NCBI RefSeq assembly: GCF_033568475.1 | Contig: NC_133121.1 | Span: 134,138,375-134,202,374, forward strand | DNA: 64,000 bases | Source: Henckelia pumila | Taxonomy: Eukaryota > Streptophyta > Magnoliopsida > Lamiales > Gesneriaceae | Reading direction: 5' to 3' | Made by a program: the position numbers and the translations under genes | In this document: positions 23,265-35,499 of the stretch, piece by piece | How positions within the stretch are numbered: position 1 is the stretch's first letter | Layout of the letters: each line of letters opens with the position of its first letter | The notes under the pieces: generated by a model | The model's database searches: none | What the model saw: the letters and a program-made list of their open reading frames with translations, nothing else | What the model was told of the DNA's origin: nothing

Positions 23265-24646
23265 CTAGGCTGGATTAAGTTATAAGTGTATTAGGACACT
23301 AACTCCTTAGGGCCCATAATCCATAACTTAAACCCAACAAGCCAAGCCTGTTATTATAGAAATTAATATAAAATTCATCATGACTCCGATTGATAAACTG
23401 ATTTCACCAATGTGCACAGAAACCATTTCTGCACCTTTTAAAGTCAAGATAATTTTTCTGAATCTGAATTCAGTGATTTCCAAAAATGCCCATCCCTATG
23501 TCATTTTAGGAAATTCCATTCCCTTTAGTTTAGAAGTTCAACTTCTCTTTCATTAAATTTAACTCTTTAAATTTAACTATCTCAACGGGGATTAGTAATC
23601 CATTACTTATGTAACCATCAATGGTTCAGGGATACAGCTAGCCATGGGCTCACAACTCCTTGTGACTCGGAAAAACAATTTCCGACTTACCCATCGAATC
23701 ATGGTAAGAGCGCCTAGCAACATCGCCCCATTATTCCCTAGGTATCACTGATAGTGCCTGCAAGAACCAGTAGGTTTTGGTTAGCGTACAGTACGGTCCC
23801 TTCATCCATATATCTCGATCGAATCAACAACCATTGGTACATTAAGAGTCGTTCGAGATTCGATAACTATGCAATGCATCTTGAAGATCAAATAGTGACA
23901 TCGCATGTGCTACTAGGAAACCAAGTAACCTAAATCACATTGAGTACTCTGGCCAGAGATTTGTCACACTAATATCTCCTCAGATCGCATAGGATATCCA
24001 CACTCACAAGCGTGTGGTGAATCCTTGACAACAAAGCATCGACTCCTATATGTGTCATAACTGTACCCAATCCCGACACCTGATGACCCTCGTAGAGTCG
24101 GTAAACGAGTCAAAGTACAGTACTAGAATATAGAGTCTCCATGATGTTTCAAGTAATAAGGACTAATGGTGTACAACCAAAACCGCGGACTTATCCACTC
24201 AATTAATAATAACCACTTGGAAAGTCCGAATAGGGTAGGTTGATCATTCATCATATGAATATCCATTTGCATGCTTTGAACATCTCTATGTTCCATACCA
24301 ATGAAACGTGGTACTTGGCATCGCAAATGCTAGTCTCGATCTCGAGCGATCCTTATCCTTATTTGCGGACGACTCAATTGACTAGGAACTGTTTAGAATA
24401 TACAGTGACTATAAGATGTGTTTCATGATCGTGATCTCTCTTTATTCACTATCTCATTTTACTTACACTATAGTATATTCAAGGTCTTTATCAAAACAAC
24501 AATAGTATATCACAATATAACATTATGAAGAAAGATAAAGAAAATGCCATTAATGAATGTAAATTATATTAAACAAATATTGTTTACAATAAGAGACTCT
24601 CAAAGCCCTTAGCCACAACTTGGCTAGCGGGGCATCAACTCTTTCA
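22717..24646 (-). repeat. 3' LTR of a minus-strand Ty1/copia element (1930 bp)
   Basis: In plus coordinates it starts TGTTGGAACACG (22717) and ends GCATCAACTCTTTCA (24646). On the minus strand that is TGAAAGAGT...CCAACA, matching the solo LTR at 41173-43025. The polypurine tract GGGAAAGTGGGAGAT lies directly beyond it (24647-24661). It contains a (TA)30 microsatellite at 23201-23260 that the solo LTR lacks. Confidence 0.9.
23201..23260. repeat. (TA)30 microsatellite
   Basis: Sixty bases of uninterrupted TA dinucleotide inside the copia LTR. The solo LTR of the same family at 41173-43025 has no such tract, so it expanded after the two copies separated. Useful as a polymorphic marker and a likely spot for assembly error. 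Confidence 0.95.
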
Positions 24647-24660
24647 ATCTCCCACTTTCC

Positions 24661-26050
24661 CTATAGCCAACTAGTCATACTACGTAGTCTCATTGCTTCG
24701 CGATGTTTGTCAAACAATGGTACTGGCAAGGGCTTAGTAAGTGGATCAGCGATATTGTCTGCAGAGGCCACTCTCTCGACAGTGATGTCTCCTCTTTCCA
24801 CGATCTCCCGGATGATGTGGTATTTCCTCAGTATATGTTTGGATCTTTGATGAGACCTTGGTTCCTTTGCCTGAGCAATGGCACCAGTGTTGTCACAGTA
24901 CACCGGGACTGGACCAACAGCTTCAGGAATTACGCCCAACTCTTGGACGAAATTCCTCATCCAAACGACCTCTTTAGCAACAGCTGATACTGCAATGTAT
25001 TCTGCCTCAGTGGTGGAATCTGCTGTGGTGTCCTGCTTGGAACTCTTCCAAGAGACAGCACCGCCATTGAGCATGAATACAAATCCAGAGGTTGACTTCG
25101 AGTCATCCACGTCACTTTGGAAGCTAGAGTCGGTATAGCCTTCCAATTTCAATTCTCTTCCTCCATAAACCATGAATATATTCTTAGTCCTTCTCAAGTA
25201 CTTTAGAATATCCTTCACAGCTTTCCAATGCATTTGACTGGGATTGGCCTGATATTTGCTCATGACACTCAGAGCAAAAGCTACATCCGGTCTGGTAGAT
25301 ATCATCCCATACATGATACTACCTATGGCTGATGAATATGGTATGTGTGTCATTTTCTCTATCTCTTCGTCAGTCTTGGGAGACATAGACTTGGATTGAG
25401 AAACTCCATGATACATAGGTAGATGTCCTCTCTTGGACTCATCCATAGAAAACCTTTTCAATATGGTGTCGATGTAGGCTGCTTGAGTGAGTCCTATCAT
25501 TCTCTTAGATCTATCTCTATAGATCTGTATTCCAAGAATATAGGATGTCTCACCCAAATCCTTCATCGAGAATCTACCTGATAACCATATCTTTGTTGAC
25601 TGCAACATCCCTACATCATTCCCAATGAGTAGGATGTCATCAACATAAAGTACTAAGAATGTCACAGCATCCTTAACTACTTTCTTGTACACGCGTGGTT
25701 CCTCCGGGTTCTTGATGAAACCAAAATCCTTTATTGTTTCATCAAATTTCTGGTTCCAACTTCTTGATTCCTGTTTGAGTCCATAAATTGATCTCTGAAG
25801 CTTGCATACCTTATGCTCGCTTCCCATGGATGTGAATCCCTCAGGCAGCATCATATAGATTTCTTCCTTAATGTTTCCATTAAGAAATGCAGTCTTCACA
25901 TCCATTTGTCATATCTCATAGTCATACCAAGCTGCTATGGCAATAAGGATTCTTATGGACTTGAACATTGCGACTGGTGAAAAGGTTTCATCATAGTCAA
26001 CTCCTTGTCTTTGAGTATAACCTTTTGCGACCAATCGTGTCTTGTAGGTC
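24661..26050 (-). pseudogene. Ty1/copia reverse transcriptase and RNase H, 5'-truncated
   Basis: The minus-strand frame from 25905 to 24661 is open for 414 residues with the copia RT motifs MDVKTAFLNG, YVDDILLIG and SFMKD-type SMKDLGE. RNase H follows (GYTDSSFQSD, STSGFVFMLNGG, STTEAEYIA). The frame continues upstream to about 26050 with the RT start (KTRLVAKGYTQRQGVDYDET) but with a TGA just before MDVKT. At 26051 it is broken by chromovirus sequence, so gag, protease and integrase are absent. The 3' LTR lies immediately downstream. Confidence 0.92.
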
Positions 26051-26440
26051 TGTAGTGACCCTTACCTGGATCACCTACTAAACAGAACTTATACATGCAA
26101 TTAACTTATGTCTCATAACAAAACGTGCAGAAATGAAGGAATGAGATGCACCAGTGTCAATAAGTACAAGAGCAGATATACCATAAAGCAAAAATGTACC
26201 TGCGATGACTTTCTCATTCTCCTCCACTGCCTGATCATGTCTCAGGGCAAACACCTGGCCAGAAGCTCGTGTCCTCAAATGAGAACTCCCAGCAGGCTGT
26301 CCCTGCGACCTCTGCTGAACGGTGGCCTGAGAACCAGATCCTGAACCAGAACCGCCTCCCCCAGATAGTGGACAATCCCTCTGGATATGACCAGTCTCTC
26401 CACAACGGAAACAAGCTCCAGAAGCTCTACGCCAACCCGC
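26051..26440 (-). pseudogene. Chromovirus LTR end fused to a gag/protease fragment
   Basis: The first 55 bp are an inverted chromovirus LTR terminus (TGTAGTGACCC...). They run straight into protease and gag sequence: minus-strand IDTGASHSF near 26150 and the zinc knuckle CFRCGETGHIQRDC near 26365-26406. In an intact element these parts are several kilobases apart, so this is a deletion product. It stops at about 26440, where a family D LTR begins. Confidence 0.85.
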
Positions 26441-28922
26441 AATTTTAGAATTTCTAGATTTTGAGAATTTTATTGATTTGATAGCGTAGACGGGACCGTG
26501 GACGGACGAGATACCAATCTTTTTAGCCAAAAATATTTTATGAGTTTTATGAGCCTTAAAATAATATTTTATGGTATTTTGTCAGGAAAATTTTAGTATT
26601 TAATTATATATTTATGTATTGACTTATTTTTAGCCAAAATAAGTCCCTTTATTGACTTTTATTGATTTATAAATTTGCCTATTTTATTATTTCGAGTTGG
26701 AGGGTTTTTGTATCAGATTATTATTATTAATAGGAGTTTCAAATATGATGTTTATAGTATATTATCTAGATAATAATTAATATTAATTATTAACCTATTT
26801 TCTACCCAAAAATCTATCCAAGAATCACTCCCTACCCTACGCTTTCTCCATCAGCTGCCTTCCCCCCCCCCACCTCATTCTTTAGTTTTTCATCGGTTAG
26901 TAGCAGATATCAGCCCCCATAGCCGATCAAGCAATTTTCTTTGAAGATTTTGGTCCGTTCGTCGTCCCGGAGCCCCGTATACGCATCAATCTTCGTCCTA
27001 GATTTAAAAGGCATGTCTAAAACTTTTATTTGGCCACCATATAAGCTATTATTCATGCATGATGTTTTGTTTCAGAATTTTTATCATGTATGGTTCGAAT
27101 TTATGCATTTTATGAATAGGTTGGTGCATGTGTTTGTGTTTCTTGCCATGGCTCACGTTTTTTTCAATATGGCTCGGTCCAGGGCTGAAGGCTCGGTCAA
27201 GGGGTGTCCTAGGGTTCCTTAGGGTCGAGCAAGGTCGGGTGGTTTAGGCAGGTTTTGGCCGGTTCCAAGCTGGTGCACGGTTTGTCCTTGTAGGCGGCAG
27301 ATTAGGGTTTTGGGGAAGAAGCCTTCGGTTTCTTGGTATGGACCATGGCTCAGGCTAAGCCATGGTGGGTTGGGACCGCCCAGACGTGGGCTACGTCTGC
27401 GCGGTGGTACTCCGGCCAGGTGCGGCCGGAGTAGGGCGGCAGCAGCCCTTGTTTGGATGCTGCCCGTCGAGCCGAGAGGAGAGGGGAGGGGGATCAGGTA
27501 TGGGCTGTGGGTGGGGATGGGATGGGTCTGGGTGGTCCGGGTCAGGTCTGGGGTGTAGTGGGTCGGGTCAGGTCCGGGTTAGGTGGGCCGGGCTCGAGTC
27601 TTTTAATTTTTAAGTATATTATGTTTTAATTGGTTTTTGGGTCAAGTTATTTAAAATAAAATTATTTGAATCTCCAAATAATTTTATTTGGGCCTTCAAT
27701 ATTATTTTTAAGTTAGCCCAAATATTTTTATGGGCTTGTGGGCCCATAGGAATTTTTGGGCCAGTTTGTGATTTTTATGGGTTAGTCCATGAATTTATAT
27801 GGATTATTTAGTTAATGGGCCTAAATATTTTTATTTAAACCCAATTATATTTAAGTAAATTATTTTAGTAAATATTATAATTTTTTTAAAATTTATTTAC
27901 TAATTATGGGCTTTAAGTTAGTTGATGGGCTTAGTTGAGTGACCAACAGTCTGGACCAAGACCATGAAAAACCCCTAAGTCCAAAATATATATTTAATTA
28001 TTTAGTGCATGAAAATATTTTAGTATAAGTATGTATATTATGAAAATCGATTAAATATATATTTCGGACAAATTTCAGTGCATGCATTCATGAAAATTTT
28101 ATAAGGTTATGATTATGTATGTGTTGAGCAATAAAGTATTTTCTTGATGGAACTTGAAGTAGTGTGACGCGGGGGTGGTTATCCACCTGCCACCATATGA
28201 TTTAAGCGGTAGTTTACTACCATAGGAGGTGATTTATCACCACCACGTAAGTTGGTTCAGGAGACTGATCAGTCGGCACAGTTTAGGTCACACTTACTGA
28301 TAGAACCATAGACTGCTTCAAAAATATAAGTGCTCAACTATTTTAAGTATGATGAAGAAGTAAGTTATTATTATGATAAGTTTATGATCAGTGATGATGG
28401 TATGATTATGAAAGTTTTCCATGCATGCATGTTCATGTATATGTATTAGTATGTTGGCGTGTAAATTATTTTAACCCTTGTTATTCAAGATTAGACATGT
28501 TGAGCTCCTAGGCTCACTACGTTTATATGGTGCAGGTGAGTCAGATGATTTTTTTATAGCTCCTACCGGTGGTGAGGGTGTATGAGCTCACGGAACAGTG
28601 GCCCCGTGACCGTTGCAGAATTTAGTGTTATTTTCAAATACAGTTTATTATGTTGTTGAATTTTAAACAAATTATATATTATTTTTTTTTAGTTATTTCC
28701 GCATATGAGGGTTTTGAACATGTAATACTTATTATCTTTATTTCATGCATGAAACCTTTTAAAATTATTAGTTGTTTATTATTATTTGAGATATTTTATT
28801 TAAAAAGAAATATTTTACTTGCATGTTTATACATATGTGTATGGGCATATATGTATAGTAATATTTTTAGTTATTATTATTAAAAAAAAAAAGTTTTTCG
28901 CATTTAGTAGTAGTAGGTGTTT
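26441..28922 (+). repeat. Family D LTR, 5'-truncated copy
   Basis: Collinear with the solo LTR at 16918-19836 from about 150 bp inside its left end to the shared terminus (GTGTTTCA at 28922). Shared blocks include GCGTAGACGGGACCGTGGACG, the GGGCTT runs and the CAGTCTGGACCAAGACC region. Directly after 28922 the copia RT frame resumes. It holds a G-rich stretch at about 27470-27600. Confidence 0.85.
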
Positions 28923-30193
28923 CAATTATAGCCTACTCGCTAACAACGATATAGATATGTTGCATGACACCAATAGATTTCTTGCTAATAATTTTGAGAT
29001 GAAATATCTTGGTGATGCATCTTTTGTACTTGGTATCCAGATACATTGGGATCGCTCTCAATGTATTCTTAGATTATCACAGAAAAGCTATATCGAGAAA
29101 GTTTTAAAGCGATATGCGATGCAAGATTGTAAACCAGTTGATACCCTAAGTTGAGGGAGACAATTTAGTCTCAACCAGTGCCCTAATAATGATTTAAAGA
29201 AAAGAAATACAAAAGATTCTTTATGACTTAGCAGTAGAGAATCTATTGTATTGCTAAGGTATATACACGTAAAGCTTTTATATACGTGACTGGGATGTTG
29301 GACAAATATTTAAATAATTAAGGAGTAGACTATTGAAAAATAGTCAATTACGTAAAATGAAATTTACAGAAAATAAGGAATTTTATGCTCACATATCAGA
29401 GGTCAGATCGATTTTGAGATCATTTGGTATACTGACTCTGATTTAAGGGATGCCTAGATAGTGTGAAACTATGTTGTACTATTTAAATCTAATGTCAACA
29501 GGTGTCATTTCACAAAAGAGTATTAAAAGGTCACTTGTTATAGTCTCTTTTGACATGACAGTAGATTTTATAGTGTGTTATAAGGCATCCAATCAAGTTT
29601 TTGATTATTTAAGTAAGAGTTCAGAGTGAATAATGTCTATAGAGCACATCGGTACAAACTCCATGATTGTGGATCCATTTGCTAATGGACTATCACCCAA
29701 AAGTTTTGGTGTGCACATTATTTGTATGTGTGTTTTGTCAATTAAAGATATTCAGTTTTAGTGGGAGTTTGTAATTTTAAATTCTTTTATAGACATGTTT
29801 CAGTGATTCGGTTTTTGGTTTATGGATACATTAAGAAAGGTTATTTCTGCAGAAATAAAGGTATTGGTTTATTCACACTATGACTCTATTTTGGTTTATC
29901 TCACTAAAGTTAAGGGTGGACCAGTTGGAAATAGGCATGTTAAGATCACGTTACATGAAATTTCCATGCTACACATCCACATCATAATCCATGTCATTCA
30001 GCTATATGGCATATGTGACCATTGATGGGTCGAGTTACAATAAACGTGACAAAGGTCTCTTTGATCCTATGTTAGTATGATTGATGGACCGGATTAGCAG
30101 GAGATACATTTCGGTAATGACAGCAAAGTTGAGCTCATTTGGTTATTTTGCAAAACATAATTATAAAGTTTCACATATAGCACAGTGGGAGAT
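28923..30193 (+). pseudogene. Ty1/copia reverse transcriptase and RNase H relic
   Basis: Frame 28923-29154 contains copia RT motifs (FEMKYLGDASFVLGIQIH, SQKSYIEKVLKRYAM). Downstream the frame is broken by many stops but remains recognisable to the element's 3' end (GPVGNRHVKI near 29920). A polypurine tract GTGGGAGAT (about 30185) precedes the LTR at 30194. Confidence 0.82.
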
Positions 30194-30654
30194 TTTTGGA
30201 TCATAAATCCAACGTTGGGCTTATATGTAAATAATTATGTATTGTGGACTGTCAAATAAAGTTAGCCCATAAAGTGATCTAAATAAAATTTTGGTTTATT
30301 TGGGCTTTAATGTATCTAATAGAATGTGACATTTAATGTGTAGATACTAGTGAGCTTTTCTATTTGATTGATGGGCATAAATAGAATCCCTAAATATAAA
30401 TAAAAGGTTATGGTCCCCAGATCACACGACGTTGATGTCATTCTATTCTATTCTCATCGATAGTTAGAGAGGGTGAGAGAATTAAAGAGACTCTCAAGGC
30501 AAATCGTGTTGATCTGAAAGGCCAAACCATGCAGATCTAAATCGGTATCAATTGTTATGAATTAAGGTACGCTTTCGCTTCAGTTTACAGTTTTAATCTT
30601 GATGATTTAACGTGATGATTTTGGATTTAAGTTTATATGAATTTTTTCCCAACA
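30194..30654 (+). repeat. 3' LTR of the composite copia element (461 bp)
   Basis: Starts TTTTGGATCATAAATCC (the expected TG has mutated to TT) and ends TTCCCAACA, followed by the TSD ATGCA at 30655-30659. Its first 56 bp match the stub at 20017-20072. Confidence 0.88.
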
Positions 30655-30889
30655 ATGCAAAGAAAGAAGATATGTCTTGAATATAATAGGCTCCTGGACA
30701 TATATAAAAGTTTTGGCTCCTAAATTTATGTTTGTTTGGTTACTGCACCCTAGATCATTTTATTCATGTAAAAACTAAACATTGTCATTATAATCTACAC
30801 ATCAAAAATTGAACCTTCAATTCCAGAGGGAAAAAAAAAAAGCACAATCTCAATGGGCAACATAAACAACACATAACCGGAGTTGACCT
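30655..30889. other. Unclassified host sequence between copia and LINE
   Basis: Continues the older host fragments 16811-16917 and 19842-20016. It includes an A11 run near 30831. No gene or element recognised. Confidence 0.5.
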
Positions 30890-31039
30890 CTTTTGGCAAA
30901 AGGTCTTAGTTGGCGAGTCGGTGATGGGTCAAAGATCGGAAATTTCAGTGATCGTTGGGTGCCGAGGTATAATGAGAAACTAGAACTCCATCCTGACCTT
31001 GAGGAGTTCAGTACATTGAGCACTTTGATTGAGAATGGT
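30890..31039 (+). pseudogene. LINE-type reverse transcriptase relic, part 1
   Basis: Reads KGLSWRVGDGSKIGNFSDRW, the hallmark of the C-terminal part of plant non-LTR retrotransposon RT proteins (before the zf-RVT domain). It is cut at 31039 by the chromovirus; the last five bases ATGGT (31035-31039) are its target-site duplication. The frame continues at 41022. The upstream RT part is absent. Confidence 0.85.
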
Positions 31040-31615
31040 TGTAGTGACCCGCACCGTGATCACCTACTAATCAGAAGCTTAAGCATGCATTTAACTTAAT
31101 CAAATAAAATATCAGAAATAACAGCGGAAACTTAAACAATAATAAAAAAATATTGTTTACAACCATATCGAATAAAACCAGTGTATTAACCCAAATACAA
31201 CTGAAACAAAAGTTTAGACAATAACCCTACTGCTCTTCCATCGCCTAAGCTCTCCTGAAACCACCCGCATCGTCCAGCCGCAGACCTGCCCCATGGAATA
31301 GGGTGTCCAGATACAACAAAGTACGGGACGTGAGCATGATAAGCTCAGTACGAGAGTATGAGTATACGGTGTTATGTGTGCATGTATGCAAGTGAACTGG
31401 GTACCAAGACTCTCAGGTCAAGAAACAAGCTCATAGACCGGGCCCAGGGTATATAGCATACTGCGCCGTCGCATCAAGAGGTGGCTCATATACCCAGTGG
31501 ATAATGGTGACCTGATACTAGTACATGTGTCCAACCATAAGGTGACCTGACACAAGACTTACGTATCCAACCATCCACAAACTCGTAGGGTGAGCACCCT
31601 ACTACAGGATATATA

Positions 31616-34465
31616 GGGACCCGGGTTGCTAATCTCATCTTAGGGCAATAAATGATTAATTAACAATTAATCAAACAATACATGAATAATAGACCAAGAG
31701 CTAAATTTTTTTTTTTTAAAAAAGAAGGCCCCTCGCTCGATCGGGTAAATGTTATCGATCGAGCGAGCATAAAATTGCAGCTCTCGGTCTGAATCCATTT
31801 TTGCCTCGCTCGATCGGTGGAAATCACCCGATCGAGCGAGCTCAAAAACTCAAAACTCTATTTTTGCAAACACAAGCCGCGCTCAATCCGTGGACTTTAC
31901 CCGATCGAGCGGGCACTCTGTCCAGGAAATAAAAATGCAACTTTGCTATACACTTTGATTCCAAAACTCATACACACTTCATATAAACTTCTAAACATGC
32001 TTCTAGATAATTTACATGCATTCAAACTAATATCAAGTGATCTAGAATACATGACTCTCAAGTATAAATCAATACTTGGCAAAAACAACCTATACAAAGG
32101 TTCTTGCTTTCTAACATGTTACCAAATCATAATTACATGTCATCTGCTTAAAACCCGAATCACCACATGCTATCTCTCTTCTCATGCTATCCAAGTCAAC
32201 TCTAGCTTGATCATGCCCCATCCTGATGCAATGCACACATAAAAACAAAGCAACAGCCGGATAACTCCGGTGAGAATAAATCTCAGTATGAAAGATATGC
32301 ATATACATCATGAAAGCATATGGAATCTATAAGCTATAAAACTCTAAAATCATAAAACATGTAATAACATGTAAATCATAGAATCATCATCGACGCTTAA
32401 ACTCTTAACACATAATGATTCATCTAAAGCAATAGCACACATTCATATCTAGAATAGTGTATCACAACATGCTAGCATTTATAACTGCATAATCTAAACC
32501 ATAGAAAATTCTAGGTTAATGCATAAATGCAATGCATGTGCCAAAGAATAGGCTATCAAATCTGATATCAATAAGCTTAGTTCTTGGGATCCCGGGGAAT
32601 AAAATCTTTAACTAACCACCGACTCTCCCAATCGAGGTGGTGTTAAATATCTTAATTCCCCTGACTTTGGTGCAATTATAGTGAGTCATCTAGCTCTGGA
32701 TATAAATCTATATTCCGTGCCATGAGTCATCTGACTCTGAAAGTAAATCTACATTCCATGCCACTCACTACAGTTCTCCAAACGTCATCTGCACTCTAGG
32801 CCATTCTGCCCTCTGTGCTATTCAAGGTAGGGTTCAAGATGAATGCAACATAATCTGTATGCATTAATTAAATAAATACTGATAAACATCTTGAACACAT
32901 AAGTCAATATTCATAACAACAAAATCAAGTAAATCACATAAGAGCACTTAAACAACTAAGTATGTAATTTCAGGATAACTCGAAAATCACCACGTTCTCG
33001 AGTTGTTCTACCTGGCAGGAATAATGTCGATTCATACCTTTCATCGCGATTCAAACCTCTTGAATCTGTTGCCAATTTTGATCATCTCAACGCTAGCCAA
33101 ATCGGTCATCAAAATCTGCTTTTTCAATCAATGCTACTTGAAGGTATTCTTGATTCAACTTCAAACACTTCAAGTCATTCGAACTAAAACACGTCGATTC
33201 AACTTTGATAATCTTCAATTCAAATCTGAAATAGATTATAACATATCTAAACATCAATTCCAATCTGAATCGATGGTTCTTTAAAGCTTATACAATTCAA
33301 ATCTTGCTAATACAATCAGAATTCAAACCGACGTCGCAACTATTCGAGTCCGATAAATCTTTCGATTCAAATATCATTATATCTACATTCTAAACTCAAT
33401 ATCATATTCAATTCATCTACAATAAACTTGAAGATGAGCTCTAGACCTTTAGAATGCATATCAATTCAAAATCTTGAACCGGCGGCGTAACGATACGATT
33501 TCGGTAATTCTCAAACCATAAGCATCATCAATACCACCATCTCAACACTATATCATCATCAATTCCATAAGATAATTTCGAAATATACAGCCCCATATTT
33601 TCAGAATTTCAACAATTCTTTCAAAAATCGAAAACATGTCCAAACGACAATCTTTTCTTGATCCGTCTTAGATATGTTATCGTTGTATATGCTAGAACAT
33701 GTTTATACAATCAAATCTTAATTCTAACAACAACTTAAAATTAAAACATGGTAGAACTTCATAAAACTTACGTCAAAACGTAGCACTCGGAGCTGTGATC
33801 GCAAATATATGTTCAATCGGAAATTCTATCGGGCGGATCAAAAGATATCGGCATTTAAAGGGACAAAAATGGCTTTGGAACCCTTTCTCTCTTTCTCTCG
33901 GCAACTTTCTGATTCCTTTCTGATTCACACGTGAAAGACTAGGAAATATGTGAATTTTGGATATATATTGGCCTATTTGCAGTTTAGTCCCTGAACTTTG
34001 GCTTAATTGCAATTCAGTCCCCGGACAAGCGATTTAATTCAATTTTAATCCTAAATAATTTAAGAATATTAGAATTCAAGTCTAAACTCTAAATATTCTC
34101 AAATTAAATATTCTCGAATTAAAATTAAATCATTTTGGACCTTATCGCATTTTAGTCCTTGAACTACTCAATATATGCAAATGGGTCCTTGCTCGGATTT
34201 CATCCTCAAATTCAATTCTTGATATTTATAATCTTGGAATTCACATCTTAAATTCCATAAATATCAATTGCAAATATTTTTAATCTTTTAATTTAAGAAT
34301 TTCGGATATTAAAATCTTAAAATCCGAAAATCCTCAAATTAAATATTTCTAACCCGAAATTAAAATCTCTAATTTTCATAAATTCTTAAATTCATCTTTT
34401 CTCTCTTATTTGGAATTTAAATCTTAAATTCCGTAATTAAGAACTTAATATTTTTGGGCCTTACA
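31616..34465 (-). mobile_element. LTR-like insertion (family E, about 2850 bp) nested in the chromovirus 3' LTR
   Basis: On the minus strand it starts TGTAAGGCCCAAAAATATT, a gypsy-type LTR start, and ends GGGTCCCTA. The empty site in the sister LTR reads GGATACCTCT; here the flanks are ATATA (31611-31615) and ATTCC (34466-34470), each imperfect copies of ATACC, so the duplication looks eroded. No coding region found. The left part carries three strong inverted repeats (31734-31915). A solo LTR is the best reading. Confidence 0.7.
31734..31915. repeat. Three hairpin-forming inverted repeats (CTCGCTCGATCGG arms)
   Basis: CTCGCTCGATCGG ... CGATCGAGCGAG pairs at 31734-31768 and 31804-31840, and a weaker pair GCGCTCAATCCG ... 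CGATCGAGCGGGC at 31878-31915. Arms of 11-13 bp are separated by about 8-12 bases. A similar palindrome occurs in LTR family C at 21850-21885. Confidence 0.85.
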
Positions 34466-35499
34466 ATTCCTCTAAGGTAAAAGCTCAATATGCTCATGTA
34501 TGCAACATACAATCATGACATGCTGTATGTATAAAGGCATATAAAACATGCAATCACATAATCCATGCAAACACATAATACATGCATACTCAATCTGGAT
34601 ATCTCGAATAATACTTCCGTACCTCATACACTAGGCAAGCTAGACCAGCACTATGTCCAAGCCTGCAGTCCGCACTACAATGCAAAGTACTCATGCATTA
34701 CCACTTTATTCTAAAATCCTTAACTACGCTATAGCATACTCCCTATTTACTATAAGAAGCCAGAGCTATACCTGTGTTCGTCGTCAGCCCACTGATGATG
34801 ATTGCCCCAGAACTTGGGTACCACTCCACCGTAACCCTGGAGCGCCTCGCCAACCTCCGGACCAAGCCTAGGAAGGCTAGAATCACCCCTAAAACACCTA
34901 GAATACTCTAAAACCGAGAGAGAAAATGTGAGATTGGTGTGAAATTGTGGCCCTCGGAACCCCTATTTATAGGCCACTATCGGAAGCTCTGATCGGTGCA
35001 TGTTTGCCACGTTTTGGACGGCCGAGATCGGAAGCTCCGATCTCCTACATCTGGCCACGTGTTTAAATCTCCTTGACACTTGTTTCTGGTTGAGATCGGA
35101 AGCTCCGATCTCAGGATCAAAAGCTCCGATCTCGGATTGGAAGCTCCGATCTGCCCGAAGCTCCGAACTGTTTCTCATGTTTTCGAACTGGTTTTGGACC
35201 CCCAAGACCCCCGGGACCTACCCCATCATTTTCGGACGTTCCGGATCTGATTTTCCACTTACTTTTACCAAATAAGGAATCCTTAAACATGTTTTGACAC
35301 TTTTAAAATTATATGTCATTTTTTAACATGTTTAAAATCACTTAATCTTGTAAAATATAACCGGGCTACTACATTCTCTCCCTACTTAAGATATTTCGTC
35401 CTCGAACAATCTTAAGTACTGAATGCAGTAAAACACTGAATAAACATCTTTTATTCAAACCGATTCATTTTACAAGTTACAATCTGAAAATACAACAAT

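Larger units (their letters stand above)
20017..30654 (+). mobile_element. Composite Ty1/copia element (ends with TSD ATGCA) filled with nested insertions
   Basis: The left end TGTTGGATCATAAATCC (20017) and the right end TTCCCAACA (30654) belong to the same LTR family. They are bordered by identical ATGCA repeats at 20012-20016 and 30655-30659. Only 56 bp of the 5' LTR (20017-20072), a fragment of RT/RNase H (28923-30193) and the 3' LTR (30194-30654) survive. The gap is filled by an LTR of family C, a chromovirus LTR piece, a minus-strand copia element, a gag relic and a truncated family D LTR, with loss of the copia gag, protease, integrase and most of RT. Confidence 0.85.
31040..35373 (-). 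repeat. 3' LTR of the minus-strand chromovirus, interrupted at 31611-34470
   Basis: The plus-strand left end TGTAGTGACCC and right end CCGGGCTACTACA delimit it. Compared with the other LTRs it is collinear from 31040 to CAGGAT at 31610 and from CCTCTAAGG at 34469 to 35373, about 1.47 kb in total. The U3 part has the palindrome array (34980-35160) and a minus-strand TATAAATA (34964-34971). Confidence 0.9.

Noticed and set aside
27310-27613. Overlapping open frames of about 80 residues in the family D LTR
   Set aside because: They come from G-rich LTR sequence and have no counterpart in the other copy.
31734-31915. CRISPR-like spaced repeats
   Set aside because: Inverted, not direct, repeats inside a plant LTR, with loops rather than spacers.
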